DNA of 64,000 nt from Charina bottae (lineage: Eukaryota > Chordata > Lepidosauria > Squamata > Charinaidae). The notes under the pieces are model-generated. The model was not told where the DNA came from and did no database searches. It saw nothing but the letters and a program-made list of their open reading frames with translations. The first letter of the stretch is position 1. Each line of letters begins with the position of its first letter. Positions 1 to 11,404 of this stretch are shown piece by piece. The stretch spans positions 18,365,501 through 18,429,500 of the forward strand of contig JALMGJ010000012.1 of NCBI GenBank assembly GCA_023362775.1, read 5' to 3'. The translations under genes and the position numbers were made by a program.

Positions 1-1699
1 AGAGGAACAGTCTGATGCGGAGATGCCTGCATTGGAGGATGATGAGGAAGCTGATGTGGAACCAGAACCACAGGTCAGACGCTCATCGAGATCCAACAGA
101 GGTCTCCCACCACTACGACTGTCCTACCTCGCAGGGTCGGCGCAACCCCTAGAGCCTTCCAACTGGGAAGCGATAGAGGAGATGCCAGCCACTGAAGCCC
201 GTCTCTGGAAGGATGCTGCGCAGGAGGAAATGAATGCACTGCACCAGAACAAGACCTGGACACTTACCCAGCTGCCTCCAGGGAAGAAGGCTATTGGAAG
301 TAAGTGGGTCTTTAAGGTGAAACAAGATGCAGAAGGGAAAGTACAGCGCTACAAAGCGAGACTTGTAGCACAAGGGTTTAGTCAACAGTATGGAGAGGAC
401 TATGATGCCACTTTTGCTCCAGTAGTCAGATATACCACCATCAGAATGCTTTTAAGCATTGCAGCTTCAAAGCAAATGCAAGTGAGGCACATAGACATAA
501 AAACTGCATTTTTACATGGAGAAATCTCACAGGAGATTTATATGAAGCAACCCAAAGGTTTTGTCAAGCCAAATGAAGCGCATTTAGTATGCAGACTTCA
601 GAAGGGGCTTTATGGACTAAAACAGGGTGCTAGGGCATGGAATGAAAAGCTACACGCCATGCTAACACAGTTGGGGTACAAACAAGGCCATGCAGACAAG
701 TGTTTGTACTCAAAATGTAATAATGGACAATTTTCCTACATTCTAACATTTGTTGATGACCTGATAATTGCAACTATAAATGACAAAGACTACTCCCAAG
801 TAGTAAAACATCTAAGCCAAGATGTGGAAGTCAAAGAACTAGGAAAAGTGCATTATTATCTAGGAGTTCAAATAGAGAGAGGAGAAGATGGTTCTTTTCT
901 TCTAAGTCAAAAGCAGAAGGTCACTGAACTAATTGACAGCCTGCAGATGCAAGAAGCACACCCAGTTGCCACTCCTATGACTACTGACTTCCTAAAGAAT
1001 AAAGAGGAGTCAGAACCTCTTCCTGACAACAGCAAATACAGGTCAGCAATAGGAAAACTTTTGTACCTGACCACAACATGTAGGCCAGACATAGCTAATG
1101 CAGTGCGGATTCTAAGCAGAAAAGTGAATGCTCCCACTGAACGTGACTGGACAGCTGTTAAGAGAGTTGTCAGATACCTGAAAGGTACCATGGACTGTAA
1201 ACTAAAGTTGCCAGCTGACAGCGATCCTGAACTGGTAGGTTACACGGACGCTGATTGGGCTGGGGATGCAAAAGACTATAAATCCACAGGTGGTTATGTC
1301 TTTATGTTTGCAAATGGTCCCATTTCTTGGGGCAGTTATAAACAGAATTGTATAGCTTTGTCTTCTAGAGAGTCTGAATACATTGCAGCTACAGAAGCAT
1401 GCAGAGAAACGGCCTGGCTCGACCAACTGACCAAAGACTTTGGGTTAGTGCGCAAGAAGCCTGTTCGTCTCATGGAGGACAACCAGAGCTGCCTGAAGTT
1501 GTCACAGAGTGAGAAGTTCCATGCAAGAACAAAGCACATCGGAGTGAAGTACCACTTTGTGCGTGAGGCCATTCAAGATGGACTTGTGGACTTGGCTTAT
1601 TGCCATACCAAAGAGATGACTGCAGACATTCTCACCAAGCCTCTACCGAGAGAGAGTTTCGAGAACCTTCGAGTCAAAATGGGACTCTGGGTGGTTTAA
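1..1699 (+). CDS. copia retrotransposon pol, C-terminal part (integrase tail, RT, RNase H)
   Basis: This is the 3' part of a Ty1/copia polyprotein; the 5' part lies left of the window. The frame stays open to a TAA at 1697-1699, giving at least 558 codons. The first ~55 residues form an integrase-tail/linker region. The reverse transcriptase follows, starting at a typical copia entry (WKDAAQEEMNALHQNKTW) and carrying the catalytic FVDD box near residue 243. The RNase H domain shows YTDADWAGD, the ALSSRESEYIA block, an HTKHI-like HARTKHIGVKYHF block and the terminal TADILTKPLP motif. RT preceding RNase H at the C-terminus, downstream of integrase, is the copia order. An uninterrupted frame suggests a young copy. 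The ATG at 23 is only the first methionine visible, not the true start. Alternatives such as gypsy are excluded by domain order and motifs. Confidence 0.93.
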   Translation, partial: EEQSDAEMPALEDDEEADVEPEPQVRRSSRSNRGLPPLRLSYLAGSAQPLEPSNWEAIEEMPATEARLWKDAAQEEMNALHQNKTWTLTQLPPGKKAIGSKWVFKVKQDAEGKVQRYKARLVAQGFSQQYGEDYDATFAPVVRYTTIRMLLSIAASKQMQVRHIDIKTAFLHGEISQEIYMKQPKGFVKPNEAHLVCRLQKGLYGLKQGARAWNEKLHAMLTQLGYKQGHADKCLYSKCNNGQFSYILTFVDDLIIATINDKDYSQVVKHLSQDVEVKELGKVHYYLGVQIERGEDGSFLLSQKQKVTELIDSLQMQEAHPVATPMTTDFLKNKEESEPLPDNSKYRSAIGKLLYLTTTCRPDIANAVRILSRKVNAPTERDWTAVKRVVRYLKGTMDCKLKLPADSDPELVGYTDADWAGDAKDYKSTGGYVFMFANGPISWGSYKQNCIALSSRESEYIAATEACRETAWLDQLTKDFGLVRKKPVRLMEDNQSCLKLSQSEKFHARTKHIGVKYHFVREAIQDGLVDLAYCHTKEMTADILTKPLPRESFENLRVKMGLWVV

Positions 1700-1744
1700 T
1701 TAAAAGTTTGCATGAACTTGTTTTGTATGCCTGAGAAGGGGTTT

Positions 1745-2091
1745 TGTGGGAAAATATAGCAGTCACACCAACAATTCATGTCTTGCTCTATAAGGACATG
1801 AAGAGGGCGGAGACTCGCAGTAACTTCCTGCAGAGAGAACTCTGTGAGATCACTTCCTTCTTCCTGTTCTTCCCTTTCTTTCCACCATGCTCTCGAGTTG
1901 AAAGGACACGTTGTCTGAGCTCTCCAAGCCCAGACAGAATGCTTAAGTCTACATATTCTATTTTTGTAACTTAATATGTTTTAAACCTGCCTTGACTCTA
2001 CTACTGCAACTGCTGTTTTTGAGACCTAAATAATGTGAGTAAACATTACTTTTATTCACAAAACTGTGTGATTGTTGTTTTAAGAGGGACA
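1745..2091 (+). mobile_element. probable 3' LTR of the copia element
   Basis: A purine-rich tract (GAGAAGGGG) follows the pol stop. The next sequence begins TGTGGGAAAATATAG, contains a TATA-like CTCTATAAGG near 1788, and plausibly ends GAGGGACA near 2091. TG...CA ends and position just downstream of RNase H fit a copia 3' LTR. The 5' LTR is outside the window, so the boundaries and target duplication cannot be confirmed. Confidence 0.55.
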
Positions 2092-2219
2092 AAAAGGGGT
2101 AATGCCAGGATAATCCAGTCTGCCTCACAGCATCCTGGATTATTATTTTCTAGAAGGTTAAACCAACCTCGTCTCAGTTTCCAACCTTATATGCTGCCGG
2201 GGATGATGCTCTGCTAATC

Positions 2220-2560
2220 TCACTTACGTGAGAAAGGAAGGATAATATCCAAACAATATATCCTCTTCCAGTATTTAATCTCATCCCCAACACGGAGGAT
2301 CCTGTCTACTTCATCAGGCCCAACAGGATCAAACTGCTCCCAGATAACATGGCAAGTACGGGCCTCTGGCATCTCCCCAGATCTTGTCTCACGCTTGGAG
2401 TCCAACTTGGAATGAATCTGAGCGATTTTGTCCTGCAGATGCTCAGAAAACTCTTCCGATCGGCCCTGTAAATGGGTCTCCCCTTGCTCCTGACCCAAAA
2501 GTGATCTTGTAATCTTAAACAGGGCCGTCGGGCGGCATTCTGCGGACGCAATAAGAGTGG
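2220..2560 (-). pseudogene. L2/CR1-type LINE fragment
   Basis: On the minus strand a short frame reads a region found between the endonuclease and RT of L2-like LINEs. It has HLQDKIAQIHSKLDS followed by WEQFDPVGPDEVDRILR, and then diverges into unrelated sequence. It is a truncated, non-coding fossil. The clade call rests on these two remembered blocks only. Confidence 0.5.
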
Positions 2561-2646
2561 AGAAATTAGGGAAAGTTAGGGAAAGATCGTCATGGAGAAA
2601 ATCTATATGTGGTCACTAGGAGTTGTAAATGACTTGATGGCACATA

Positions 2647-2672
2647 ATCAATCAATCAATCAATCAATCAAT
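2647..2672. repeat. (AATC)n microsatellite
   Basis: About six perfect AATC units. Confidence 0.9.
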
Positions 2673-2956
2673 TTTGAGATCCATGTTCTTCATTGCATAC
2701 CATTTCACTGCAAACCATTTGTGTTCCCAGCTAACAACACAGTGTCCTCTGCATACAAAAATATATACACATTCATATTCCCAAACAACACACCTCTAAC
2801 GTCAACACAAACATTCCTTATACATTTATCCATGAATACATCATGCATCCTTGTATTACTTCCTGCTCAATGCTGAACCATTCATTAAGCATTCAGTTTT
2901 ACTCTCATCCATTCTTTACTTCCATCATATATTACTTTAAACATTCAGTTTGTTGT

Positions 2957-5155
2957 TTATTCGTTCAGTCGTTTCCGACTCTTCGTGACTTCATGGACCA
3001 GTCCACGCCAGAGCTTTCTGTCGGCCGTCACCATCCCCAGCTCCCCAATCGTTGAGTCCGTCACCTCCAGAATACCATCCATCCATCTTGCCCTTGGTCG
3101 GCCCCTCTTCCTTTTGCCTTCCACTTTTCCTAGCATCAGCTTCTTCTCCAGGGTATCCTGTCTTCTCATTATGTGGCCAAAGTACTTCAGTTTTGCCTTT
3201 AATATCACTCCCTCAAGTGAGCAGTCTGGCTTTATTTCCTGGAGTATGGACTGGTTTGATCTTCTTGCAGTCCAAGGCACTCTTAGAATTTTCCTCCAAC
3301 ACCACAGTTCAAAAGCATCTATCTTCCTTCGCTCAGCCTTCCTTATGGTCCAGCTCTCGCAGCCATAGGTTACTACGGGGAATACCATTGCTTTAACTAT
3401 GCGGACCTTTGTTGTCAGTGTGATGTCTCTGCTCTTAACTATTTTACAACCCTGCCGTACTCCTTTCCCAATCTTAAACCAGTCCGTTGTTCCGTGCTCT
3501 GTTCTTACCGTTGCTACTTGGTCGTTATACAGATTCCTCAGGAGGCAGACAAGATGACTTGGTATCCCCATACCACCAAGAACTTGCCACAATTTGTTAT
3601 GATCGACACAGTCAAAGGCTTTAGAATTTGCCATTGCTCTCCTCCCAAGAAGTAGACGTCTTCTGATTTCCTGGCTGCAGTCAGCGTCTGCAGTAATCTT
3701 TGCGCCTAGAAATACAAAGTCTGTCACTGCCTCCACTTTTTCTCCCTCTATTTGCCAGTCATCAATCAAGCTCGTTGCCATAATCTTGGTTTTTTTGAGG
3801 TTTAACTGCAACCCAGCTTTTGCACTTTCTTCTTTCACCTTCGTCATAAGGCTCCTCAACTCCTCCTCGCTTTCAGCCATCAAAGTGGTATCATCTGCAT
3901 ATCTGAGATTGTTAATGTTTCTTCCAGCGATTTTAACTCCAGCCTTGGATTCCTCAAGCCCAGCATGTCGCATGATGTGTTCTGCATACAGGTTGAATAG
4001 GTAGGGTGAGAGTATACAACCCTGCCGTACTCCTTTCCCAATCTTAAACCAGTCCGTTGTTCCGTGCTCTGTTCTTACCGTTGCTACTTGGTCGTTATAC
4101 AGATTCCTCAGGAGGCAGACAAGATGACTTGGTATCCCCATACCACCAAGAACTTGCCACAATTTGTTATGATCCACACAGTCAAAGGCTTTAGAATAGT
4201 CAATAAAACAGAAATAGATGTTTTTCTGAAATTCCCTGGCTTTCTCCATTATCCAGCGGATATTGGCAATTTGGTCTCTAGTTCCTCTGCCTTTTCTAAA
4301 CCCAGCTTGTACATCTGGCAATTCTCGCTCCATGAATTGCTGGAGTCTACCTTGCAAGATCTTGAGCATTACCTTACTGGCATGTGAAATAAGTGCCACT
4401 GTTCGATAGTTTGAACATTCTTTAGTGCTTCCCTTTTTTGGTATGGGGATATAAGTTGATTTTTTCCAATCTGATGGCCATTCTTGTGTTTTCCAAATTT
4501 GCTGGCATATGGCATGCATCACCTTGACAGCATCATCTTCCAAGATTTTAAACAGTTCAGCTGGGATACCATCGTCTCCTGCTGCCTTGTTATTAGCAAT
4601 GCTTCTTAAGGCCCATTCAACCTCACTCTTCAGGATGTCTGGCTCTAACTCACTGACCACACTGTCAAAGCTATCTCCAATATTATTATCCTTCCTATAC
4701 AGATCTTCCATATATTCTTGCCACCTTTTCTTGATCTCTTCTGCTTCTGTTAGGTCCTTACCATCTTTGTTTTTGATCATACCCATTTTTGCCTGGAATT
4801 TACCTCCAATGTTTCTAATTTTCTGGAAGAGGTCTCTTGTCCTTCCTATTCTATTGTCTTCTTCCACGTCCGCACATTGCTTGTTTAAAAATAATTCCTT
4901 ATCTCTTCTGGCTAACCTCTGGAATTTTGCGTTTAATTGGGCATATCTCCCCCTATCACTGTTGCCTTTTGCTTTCCTTCTTTCTTGGGCTACTTCCAGT
5001 GTTTCAGCAGACAGCCATCTTGCCTTCTTGGTTTTCGTTTTCTTTGGGACGTTTTTTGTTGCCGCCTCCTGAACAATGTTGTGAACTTCTGTCCATAGTT
5101 CTTCTGGGTCCCTATCTACTAAATCTAGTCCCTTAAATCTATTCTTCACCTCCAC
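2957..5155 (-). pseudogene. BovB reverse transcriptase frame with in-frame internal duplication
   Basis: An open frame of 732 codons. It begins in the connector (MEVKNRFKGLDLVDR), passes the RT fingers and palm (IDYSKAFDCVDHNKLW, then KGVRQGCILSP), the catalytic RYADDTTLMAES, and ends in the thumb and C-terminal tail (WCWRKILRVPWTARRSNQS ... VTKSRKRLNE). The family order is normal except that the palm block from KAFDC to KGVRQGC occurs a second time, between GRRAMAN and KSRDITLTTKV. That insertion keeps the frame but should disrupt the thumb, so the enzyme is probably non-functional. The upstream endonuclease is in another frame, so this copy is treated as a pseudogene. Confidence 0.9.
3445..3627. 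repeat. 183-bp segment duplicated within BovB (copy 2)
   Basis: Positions 3445-3627 repeat 4015-4197 in direct orientation at a fixed offset of 570 bp. I see one mismatch (3604 versus 4174). The native copy is 4015-4197, judging from normal BovB order. Confidence 0.93.
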
Positions 5156-5464
5156 TGCATATTCCTTAGGAATATTAGTGAGCTCATATCTAACTGATCT
5201 GTGGGTCTTCCCTATTCTCTTTAGTCTGATTCTAAATTTTGCAATAAGAAGTTCGTGATCTGAACTACAGTCAGCTCCAGGTCTTGTTTTTACCGACTGT
5301 ATAGATGTCCGCCACCTTTGGCTGCAAAGGATGTAGTCAATCTGATTTCGGTGTCGACCATCTGGAGAAGTCCATGTATAAAGTCGTCTTTTAGGTTGTT
5401 GGAAGAGAGTGTTTGTTATGCACAGTGAGTTGTCTTGGCAAAATTCTATCAGCCTATGTCCTGT

Positions 5465-6163
5465 TTAATTTTGTTCTCCCAGACCATGCTTTCCTGTAAT
5501 TCCAGGTGTCGTCTGACTACCCACCTTAGCATTCCAGTCTCCTGTAATGAAAATAACATCTCTTTTTGGTGTATTATCTAGTAGGTGCTGCAGATCCTCA
5601 TAGAAATGATCTACTTCTGCTTCTTCAGCATCTGTGGTTGGGGCGTATATTTGGATCACTGTGATGTTAAATGGCTTACCTTGAATTTGAATTGAGATCA
5701 TTCTATCGTTTTTTGGATTGTATCCAAGCACTGCTTTAGCCACTTTATTATTAATTATGAAGGCTACTCCATTTCTTCTGTGGTCCTCTTGTCCACAGTA
5801 GTAGATCTGGTGGTCATCTGATGTGAAGTGGCCCATCCCAGTCCATTTCAGTTCACTGACATCTAAAATGTCTATATTTAATCTTGACATCTCACCAATA
5901 ACCACATCCAATTTGCCCTGGCTCATAGATCTTACATTCCAGGTTCCTATGGTGTGTTGATCTTTAGAACATCGGATTTGTCGTTCACCACCAGCACCGT
6001 CGGCCGCTAGCCGTCCTTTCGGCTTTGAGCTAGCTGCGTCATCACATCTGGGGCTAGTTGAACATATCCTCTGTTCCTCCCCAGTAGCATTTTGACCATC
6101 TTCCGACCTGGGAGTCCCATCTTCCGATGGTATACCGACATATCTTTGGTTGTACTGATCCAT
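5465..6163 (-). pseudogene. BovB apurinic-type endonuclease domain
   Basis: The minus-strand frame encodes an exonuclease-endonuclease-phosphatase domain typical of the N-terminal half of RTE LINE proteins. Motifs include TIGTWNVRSMSQGKLD, the SELKWTGMGHF block and FITGDWNAKVGSQ near the C-terminal end. Such a domain nicks target DNA for target-primed reverse transcription. The frame stops after GKHGLGEQN, in the place where intact elements continue toward the RT. A frameshift or stop therefore separates it from the frame at 2957-5155. Confidence 0.88.
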
Positions 6164-6548
6164 TTAGTTTTCATGGCAAGAATACTGGGGTGGGTTGCCA
6201 TTACCTTCCCCAGGGATCGTATTTAGTCTGACCTCTCTGCCACGACCTTCCCGTCTTGGGTGTCCCTTCACGGTTTAGCTCATGGTTTCATTGAGGTGCT
6301 CAAGCTCCAGCACCACGACAAGGTAACGATCTCCTTTTCTGGAGAAACATTCAGTATCCATCTTTAACTTAATATTCATGTAAAACATTCCATAATTTGA
6401 GGATGACAGGAAAGAGGCCCAAAGCAGGGATTGCACTGTGGCATTCCTTCCCACTTTACCCCATGAGCCTCCTCTGCATTTGTGACTGTCAGTCAAGCTA
6501 CTGTGCGGAAACACTAGCTCAGCTGTTTCTTACTTTGATTCCTCTAGA

Positions 6549-6623
6549 ACTGTGTTTCTCAACCTTGGCAACTTTAAGATGTATGGACTTCAATTCCCAG
6601 AATTCCCCAGCATCCAGGAACAC
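6549..6623 (+). mobile_element. half copy of palindromic hAT MITE (TTTCTCAACC family)
   Basis: It begins GTGTTTCTCAACCTTGG and ends CCCAGAATTCCCCAGCA. Only the left arm is present. The right arm is missing where the Penelope-like fragment begins. Confidence 0.7.
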
Positions 6624-6639
6624 CAATTAGCAGCCAGAA

Positions 6640-6965
6640 AGCATGACGAAAAACTCCTTAATCTCACAACACATGGACAGACTCAACCATAGTTTCAACT
6701 GGGCAACTGTGAGCATCCTAGACCAAGCCAAATGCAAAAATGCTAGGGAATTCCTGGAAGCTTGGCACTCAGACACATCAGCCATCAATAGACACGTAGA
6801 AATAAACCATATTTACACACCTTTCAAAAGAGACAACAAAAAGCTAAGAAGGAAACACAAAGACCAGAAAAGCAATCAAGCAGAAAACAATACCCTAATC
6901 AAGGAACTACCAAGGAGAAAACCACACCCCCACCAGCACTGGCAGGGCAAGCTACTGTCTTTTTG
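6640..6965 (+). pseudogene. C-terminal end of a Penelope-like element
   Basis: The plus-strand frame contains ILDQAKCKNAREFLEAWHS followed by AINRHVEINHIY. This resembles the tail after the GIY-YIG endonuclease of Penelope-like elements. The end (6943-6957) shares the string TGGCAGGGCAAGCTAC with the Penelope-type terminal repeat at 61690-61995. This independently links the two. There is no RT domain, so this is a 5'-truncated remnant. Confidence 0.6.
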
Positions 6966-7319
6966 GCGGTCACTCGTAGCCGAGTAAGATTATCTTCCAG
7001 GGGTAAAATCTTAACAGTGGATCCGTAAGTTGCTGTAAAGGCCAATTCTGGAACCGCACAACCTCCCACAACGTGTCAGGGAGATAACTGGTGAAGGAGG
7101 GGGCTCCCTCCAGGGGGATAAACGCATGTGCAGTACTGAATCGCTTTGCCTTCCTCACAAGAGGCTGAAGAAGGCACCGTCCTAATTTCTTGGGCCTTTT
7201 CTCTGAGCATCACTAGTTCATTTTAGTTTAGCTGGATTCTGTCTAGCAGAGTAGAACAATAAAACACTAGAGCCTGTACACCAAGTCTCAGTGTGTTCCT
7301 TCGCTCGAAGTCAGGACAC

Positions 7320-8690
7320 AATGAGGGCATAGGTTTCCGGGTGGAAGACGGTCACGATAAGGGTTTGCTTGACGTGCATTCCTCTTAGCTCATTTCTCCC
7401 TTTCGCCCTGTACTCGTGCTTCTTCAAAGTCCGTAACGCCTTTAATAAAGGCTGACCTCCAATTGAAACGCTCATGAGTTAGGGCTTCCCAGTTCTCGAT
7501 GCTGATATTAATTTTTTAAAAATTAGCTTTGAGAGTATCTTTGAATCTCTTTTGCTGTCCACCAATATTCCGTTTTCCATTCTTAAGTTGGGAGTAAAGT
7601 AGCTGCTTTGGAAGACGATGGTCAGGCATTCGAACAACATGGCCTGTCCAGCGAAGTTGATGTTGGATGATCATTGTTTCAACGCTGGTGGTCTTCGCTT
7701 CTTCCAATATGCTAACGTTAGTCCACCTATCTTCCCAAGTAATTTGCAGAATTTTTCGGAGGCAGCGTTGATGGAATCTTTCAAGAAGTTGGAGGTGGCA
7801 TTTGTAGAGGGTCCATGTTTCACAGGCATACAATAGGGTCGGTAGTACAATGACTTTGTAAACAAGCATTTTGGTCTCCCTGCGAATGTCCCGATCCTCA
7901 AACACTCTACGCTTCATTCGGGAGAAAGCTACACTCGCAGAGCTCAGGCGATGCTGAATTTCAGTGTCGATGTCGGCTTTTGTAGATAGATGGCTGCCAA
8001 GATAAGAAAAGTGGTCAACATTTTCTAGTAACACACCTTTAAGCTAGATTGATGGCACTGCAGAGGGATTGGTTCGAACTTGCTGGTAAAGCACTTTGGT
8101 TTTTTTTAATGTTAATCGAGAGGCCGAGCTTTTCATATGCTTCTGCAAAGATGTTTAGGATAGTTTGAAGATCTTCCTCTGAGTGTGCACAGGCTATGTT
8201 ATCATCAGCATATTGAAGTTCTATAACAGAAGTTGTATTTACCTTATTTTTTGCTTTCAGCCTACTAAGATTAAAAAGCTTTCCATCTGTTTGATATATA
8301 ATTTCTACACCAGTAGGAAGTTTCCCTTCAACAAGGTGTAGAATCATAGCAATGAAGATAGCGAACAAGGTTGGAGCAATAACACATCCCTGTTTAACAC
8401 CAGATCCCACTTTAAATGGATTGCTTTGAGAGCCATTATTATTCAGGATTGTTGCCATCATGTCGTCATGGAGTAGCCGCAAGATGTTCACAAATTTGTC
8501 AGGGCATCCGATTTTCAGAAGGATGGTCCAGAGAGCAGCATGATTTACAGTATCAAAAGCCTTAGTCAGATCAATAAACGCCATGTACAGAGAAAACCAA
8601 GGACTGTACATAGTTTTTATACTTTGTATTGTAAATAAAGTTATGGTTGTTTTAACGGAACATCCCAAGCCATTTTATAAAGAACAAAAG
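7320..8690 (-). pseudogene. LINE reverse transcriptase fragment, clade unassigned (RTE-like arrangement)
   Basis: Two minus-strand frames, 8039-8668 and 7516-8034, form one degraded protein split by a frameshift near 8035. The first has AFIDLTKAFDTVNHAALW, the GSGVKQGCVIAPTLF block and the catalytic QYADDNIACAH motif. The second continues with HFSYLGSHLST, ACETWTLYKCHLQLLERFH, and LRWTGHVVRMPDHRLPKQLL. Both match the palm, thumb and C-terminal region of a non-LTR retrotransposon that is distinct from the BovB next door. The 3' part appears to run down to about 7320. No endonuclease is seen, so the copy is 5'-truncated. Confidence 0.8.
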
Positions 8691-8943
8691 TTCACTCAGT
8701 GGAGAGATAACAGATTGAATAGACTGCAAGATTAAATTATTAATAAGGCAAAGTCTTAAGAGACTTTCTGTTCAGAATAGCCAGAAGCATCTGACTAGTT
8801 TCAAATCTTCAAATAAGCAGGATAGCACTAAAAGAACAGGAAAAAGAAGGGGAATATTGAGTGACTTGATTGAATTTGAAATCAGAAACTCAACAAATTA
8901 GAAACTTCATGATTAAATGGATACAGAATTTAGGTATAATAAA

Positions 8944-9150
8944 AGTAGTCCTTGTTTAACATCCATTCGTTCAGTGACTATTCAAAGTTACGACGGTGCT
9001 ACTTGCGACGGGTCCTTGTTGCGGCCATCGCAGCATCCCCGCAGTCACATGATCATGATTCGGGCACTCAGCAACCGGCTTGCAATTACGATGTCACAGC
9101 ATCCTGCGGGTCACGTGATCACCATTTGCAAGCTTCACTGCTTCCATAAA
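8944..9150. mobile_element. Tigger-like MITE fragment (TAGTCCTCG family)
   Basis: It starts AGTAGTCCTTGTTTAAC and contains the family's internal CAGTCACATGATCATGATTC and TCACGTGATCACCATTTGC blocks. The right terminus is missing. Related copies lie at 12503, 43246, 53557, 55497 and 63082. Confidence 0.7.
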
Positions 9151-9237
9151 GGGTCAGAGGGAATACCATGGCTTGCATGCAGCTAGGGACATGCACAGAA
9201 TGTTTTCTAACATACAAATACACACCCACCCACCCAC

Positions 9238-9254
9238 CCACACATACACACACA

Positions 9255-9288
<34 letters not shown>
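9238..9288. repeat. (CA)n/(GT)n palindromic microsatellite
   Basis: A CA run switches directly to a GT run through ACACGTGT, giving a self-complementary array. Confidence 0.92.
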
Positions 9289-9293
<5 letters not shown>

Positions 9294-9294
9294 C

Positions 9295-11380
9295 CACAGC
9301 CTGAAAATGTTTGAAACCCTCTGCTCTACACTGTTGCAAGCAATTCTGGATGGATCTCTGTGAGAGATTGTGGGGAGGCTGGAAAGTAATGGAAGGGATA
9401 GTAGACATAAACAGTCAAGAGCACAGGCGAGTCAGCTGGCAGCTTATCTTATAAATGGCAACGTAGCTCACATGGCAAGAAACCTGCAAAGAAGTATTTC
9501 CGATCATTCTAAGAGACTCCACCTTCATGAATTCACGATAAATGAAGATTAGAAATTCCTCTTGCAATTTCCAAGATTTTGTATTTACCCTTCCCGCTGT
9601 CTAGCGTTAAAAATAACTGAAATCTGCGGAGTTCTTGCTTGCTTGATCTTGCCCTGTTAAATATGGCTTGACAATCTCTTACCCTGCATGCTGTGGCATG
9701 TCAGTTAGGAGTCTCTCTACAATCTCTTAAGTCACATTTGGCATTCATTTCCTTTGGCCACTTTGAACTAAAGGGAGATTATTGTCCTAAACAAGGTCAC
9801 ACCTTCAGCGATTGTTTGGAATGCATGTTCGGTCAAGTCAGCCTTACGCCCTAGAAAATTCTCTGGAATGTCACCAACTTTCCTAAGGCAACAATCATGT
9901 CCTGGACAGCCCTATCAGATTGAATCTGTCCCAAATGAAACAAAAAGGAAAACCAACTCCAGTCTGAAAGGAGGGGAAAAGATTTCAACAGCTCGTGGTT
10001 CAATCTAGTTGTGCTTAGACAAATCTCTGCCCAAGTTGGACTTCGTGAACCACTGGTGTCCCTACACAAGGCTCAGACGTTGGATGAACCTTCCAAAGGT
10101 TCTCTTGTCTGACACTGTCCGTTCACACATCATGTCAATAAATGGTTTGTTTTAGCTTTAGTTTATTGAACAAGCCATCAATTATACTTGACAGACCACA
10201 ATGGCTAGTCTTAGATATCACATGTGGGCCAAACTGAACAAATCATATTATGGCTTGACAAGATACAGTATATGAACTTTAGTGGCAATCTGATTTGTCT
10301 GACATAATGATGAAAAGGAGACTAATGTACAGAAATGTCTAAAAATGAACCCAAATGATTATTAGAACCACAAGGACTGTAGACACATTTAAGATAGTAA
10401 GCCAGTCTAAGATTGGGGACCTACTGCGGCCCAAATTCAGATTATAGTTTGGCATCAATCCTGATGGCTGTATTCCAGTGGTGGGTGGATCCAAAGTCAA
10501 AGTGGGTATTCCTAGTGCAGGTAGGCACTTTTTTCCCCATCCAGACCATGTTTAGAATTTCGAGGGCATGTATTGGGCACACTGCCATGGCTGCCATGGG
10601 AGACTGCCTACTTGCAAGGAGGTGGCCACAATGGCCAATTATAAAATGCATGTTATCAAAAGGATGCTCTCTAGCATTCTAGTGGCATTTTTGTGGGGTC
10701 AAAGGCATTCCTGCAAACAGCTAAGATGTCAGAGGTTGGTGTTCCGGTTTGCTAAAAGCTTCCTATTTAATATTTTTACTACAAGATTTTTTAAAGAGTC
10801 ACAAGGGACAAAAAACCTGGTGGGCACCAATGGAATATCTGATGACCCTGGGCCCACTAGCACCTCACTCTCTAGCCCCCGTTGATGGCCCTCCCCGCTG
10901 AAATAGCTTCAGCAACCATTAGTGTGGATCTCCTTTTTCGCAAACACTGAGCACAGTTACTCACGTAGTTGAGAGAAGCACTTAAAATGCAGGGTTCGTA
11001 GCCCAATCCAAGTCTTATTAATGCCTACTCAGAATTAACCACAAGATGCAGTTTTCGGTCTATCCAAAGTACGATCGCTTTGAAATTAGAGCAAACATGT
11101 CAAAATTCAAGTCTTGTGTGCTAACCAGTGTTCTGACAGCTCTCTTTGGTGACTTTATTTGGTCTCCCCTTGGCGCCAATGCTTTGTGCGGAATGAAATT
11201 CATCAAACCCCGAGAAAGCGACCATATACGGCTGGTGATTGGCTGCCTTTGCTCTTGAGATCACAGGTTGGACGGGCCAGACCTGGAAACAACGGCAGTT
11301 TTAGCTTTCAGAAGGAGGTCACTGACTCTTTGTACTATTTGAATTAAGTTTTGGTTTAGTACAATGTGTGAATCCAGCCA
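9295..11380. other. gene-free stretch, nothing recognised
   Basis: Only short unsupported frames occur. Around 10140-10260 the sequence has the AACAAGCCATCAATTA / CCACAATGGCTAG style of a dispersed repeat that also appears near 15845, 32240 and 45700. Confidence 0.5.
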
Positions 11381-11404
11381 CTCTGGCTTGGACATCATTG
11401 GTTG

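Larger units (their letters stand above)
2950..6344 (-). mobile_element. BovB (RTE) LINE, full length with 11-bp target duplication
   Basis: A 3.4-kb non-LTR retrotransposon reads on the minus strand, with endonuclease (5465-6163), reverse transcriptase (2957-5155) and both termini. Its flanks carry the same 11-mer AAACATTCAGT at 2939-2949 and 6345-6355, so this is a complete insertion. The coding region is broken between the two long frames, around 5160-5465. It also contains an internal duplication. BovB is abundant in squamates and ruminants. Three further copies in this window (32888, 37632, 49038) share its 3' end. Confidence 0.92.

Noticed and set aside
3052..3396. Plus-strand frames over the BovB copy, repeated near 32775-33336
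   Set aside because: Antisense shadows of the BovB RT C-terminus; the same pattern appears at each BovB copy.
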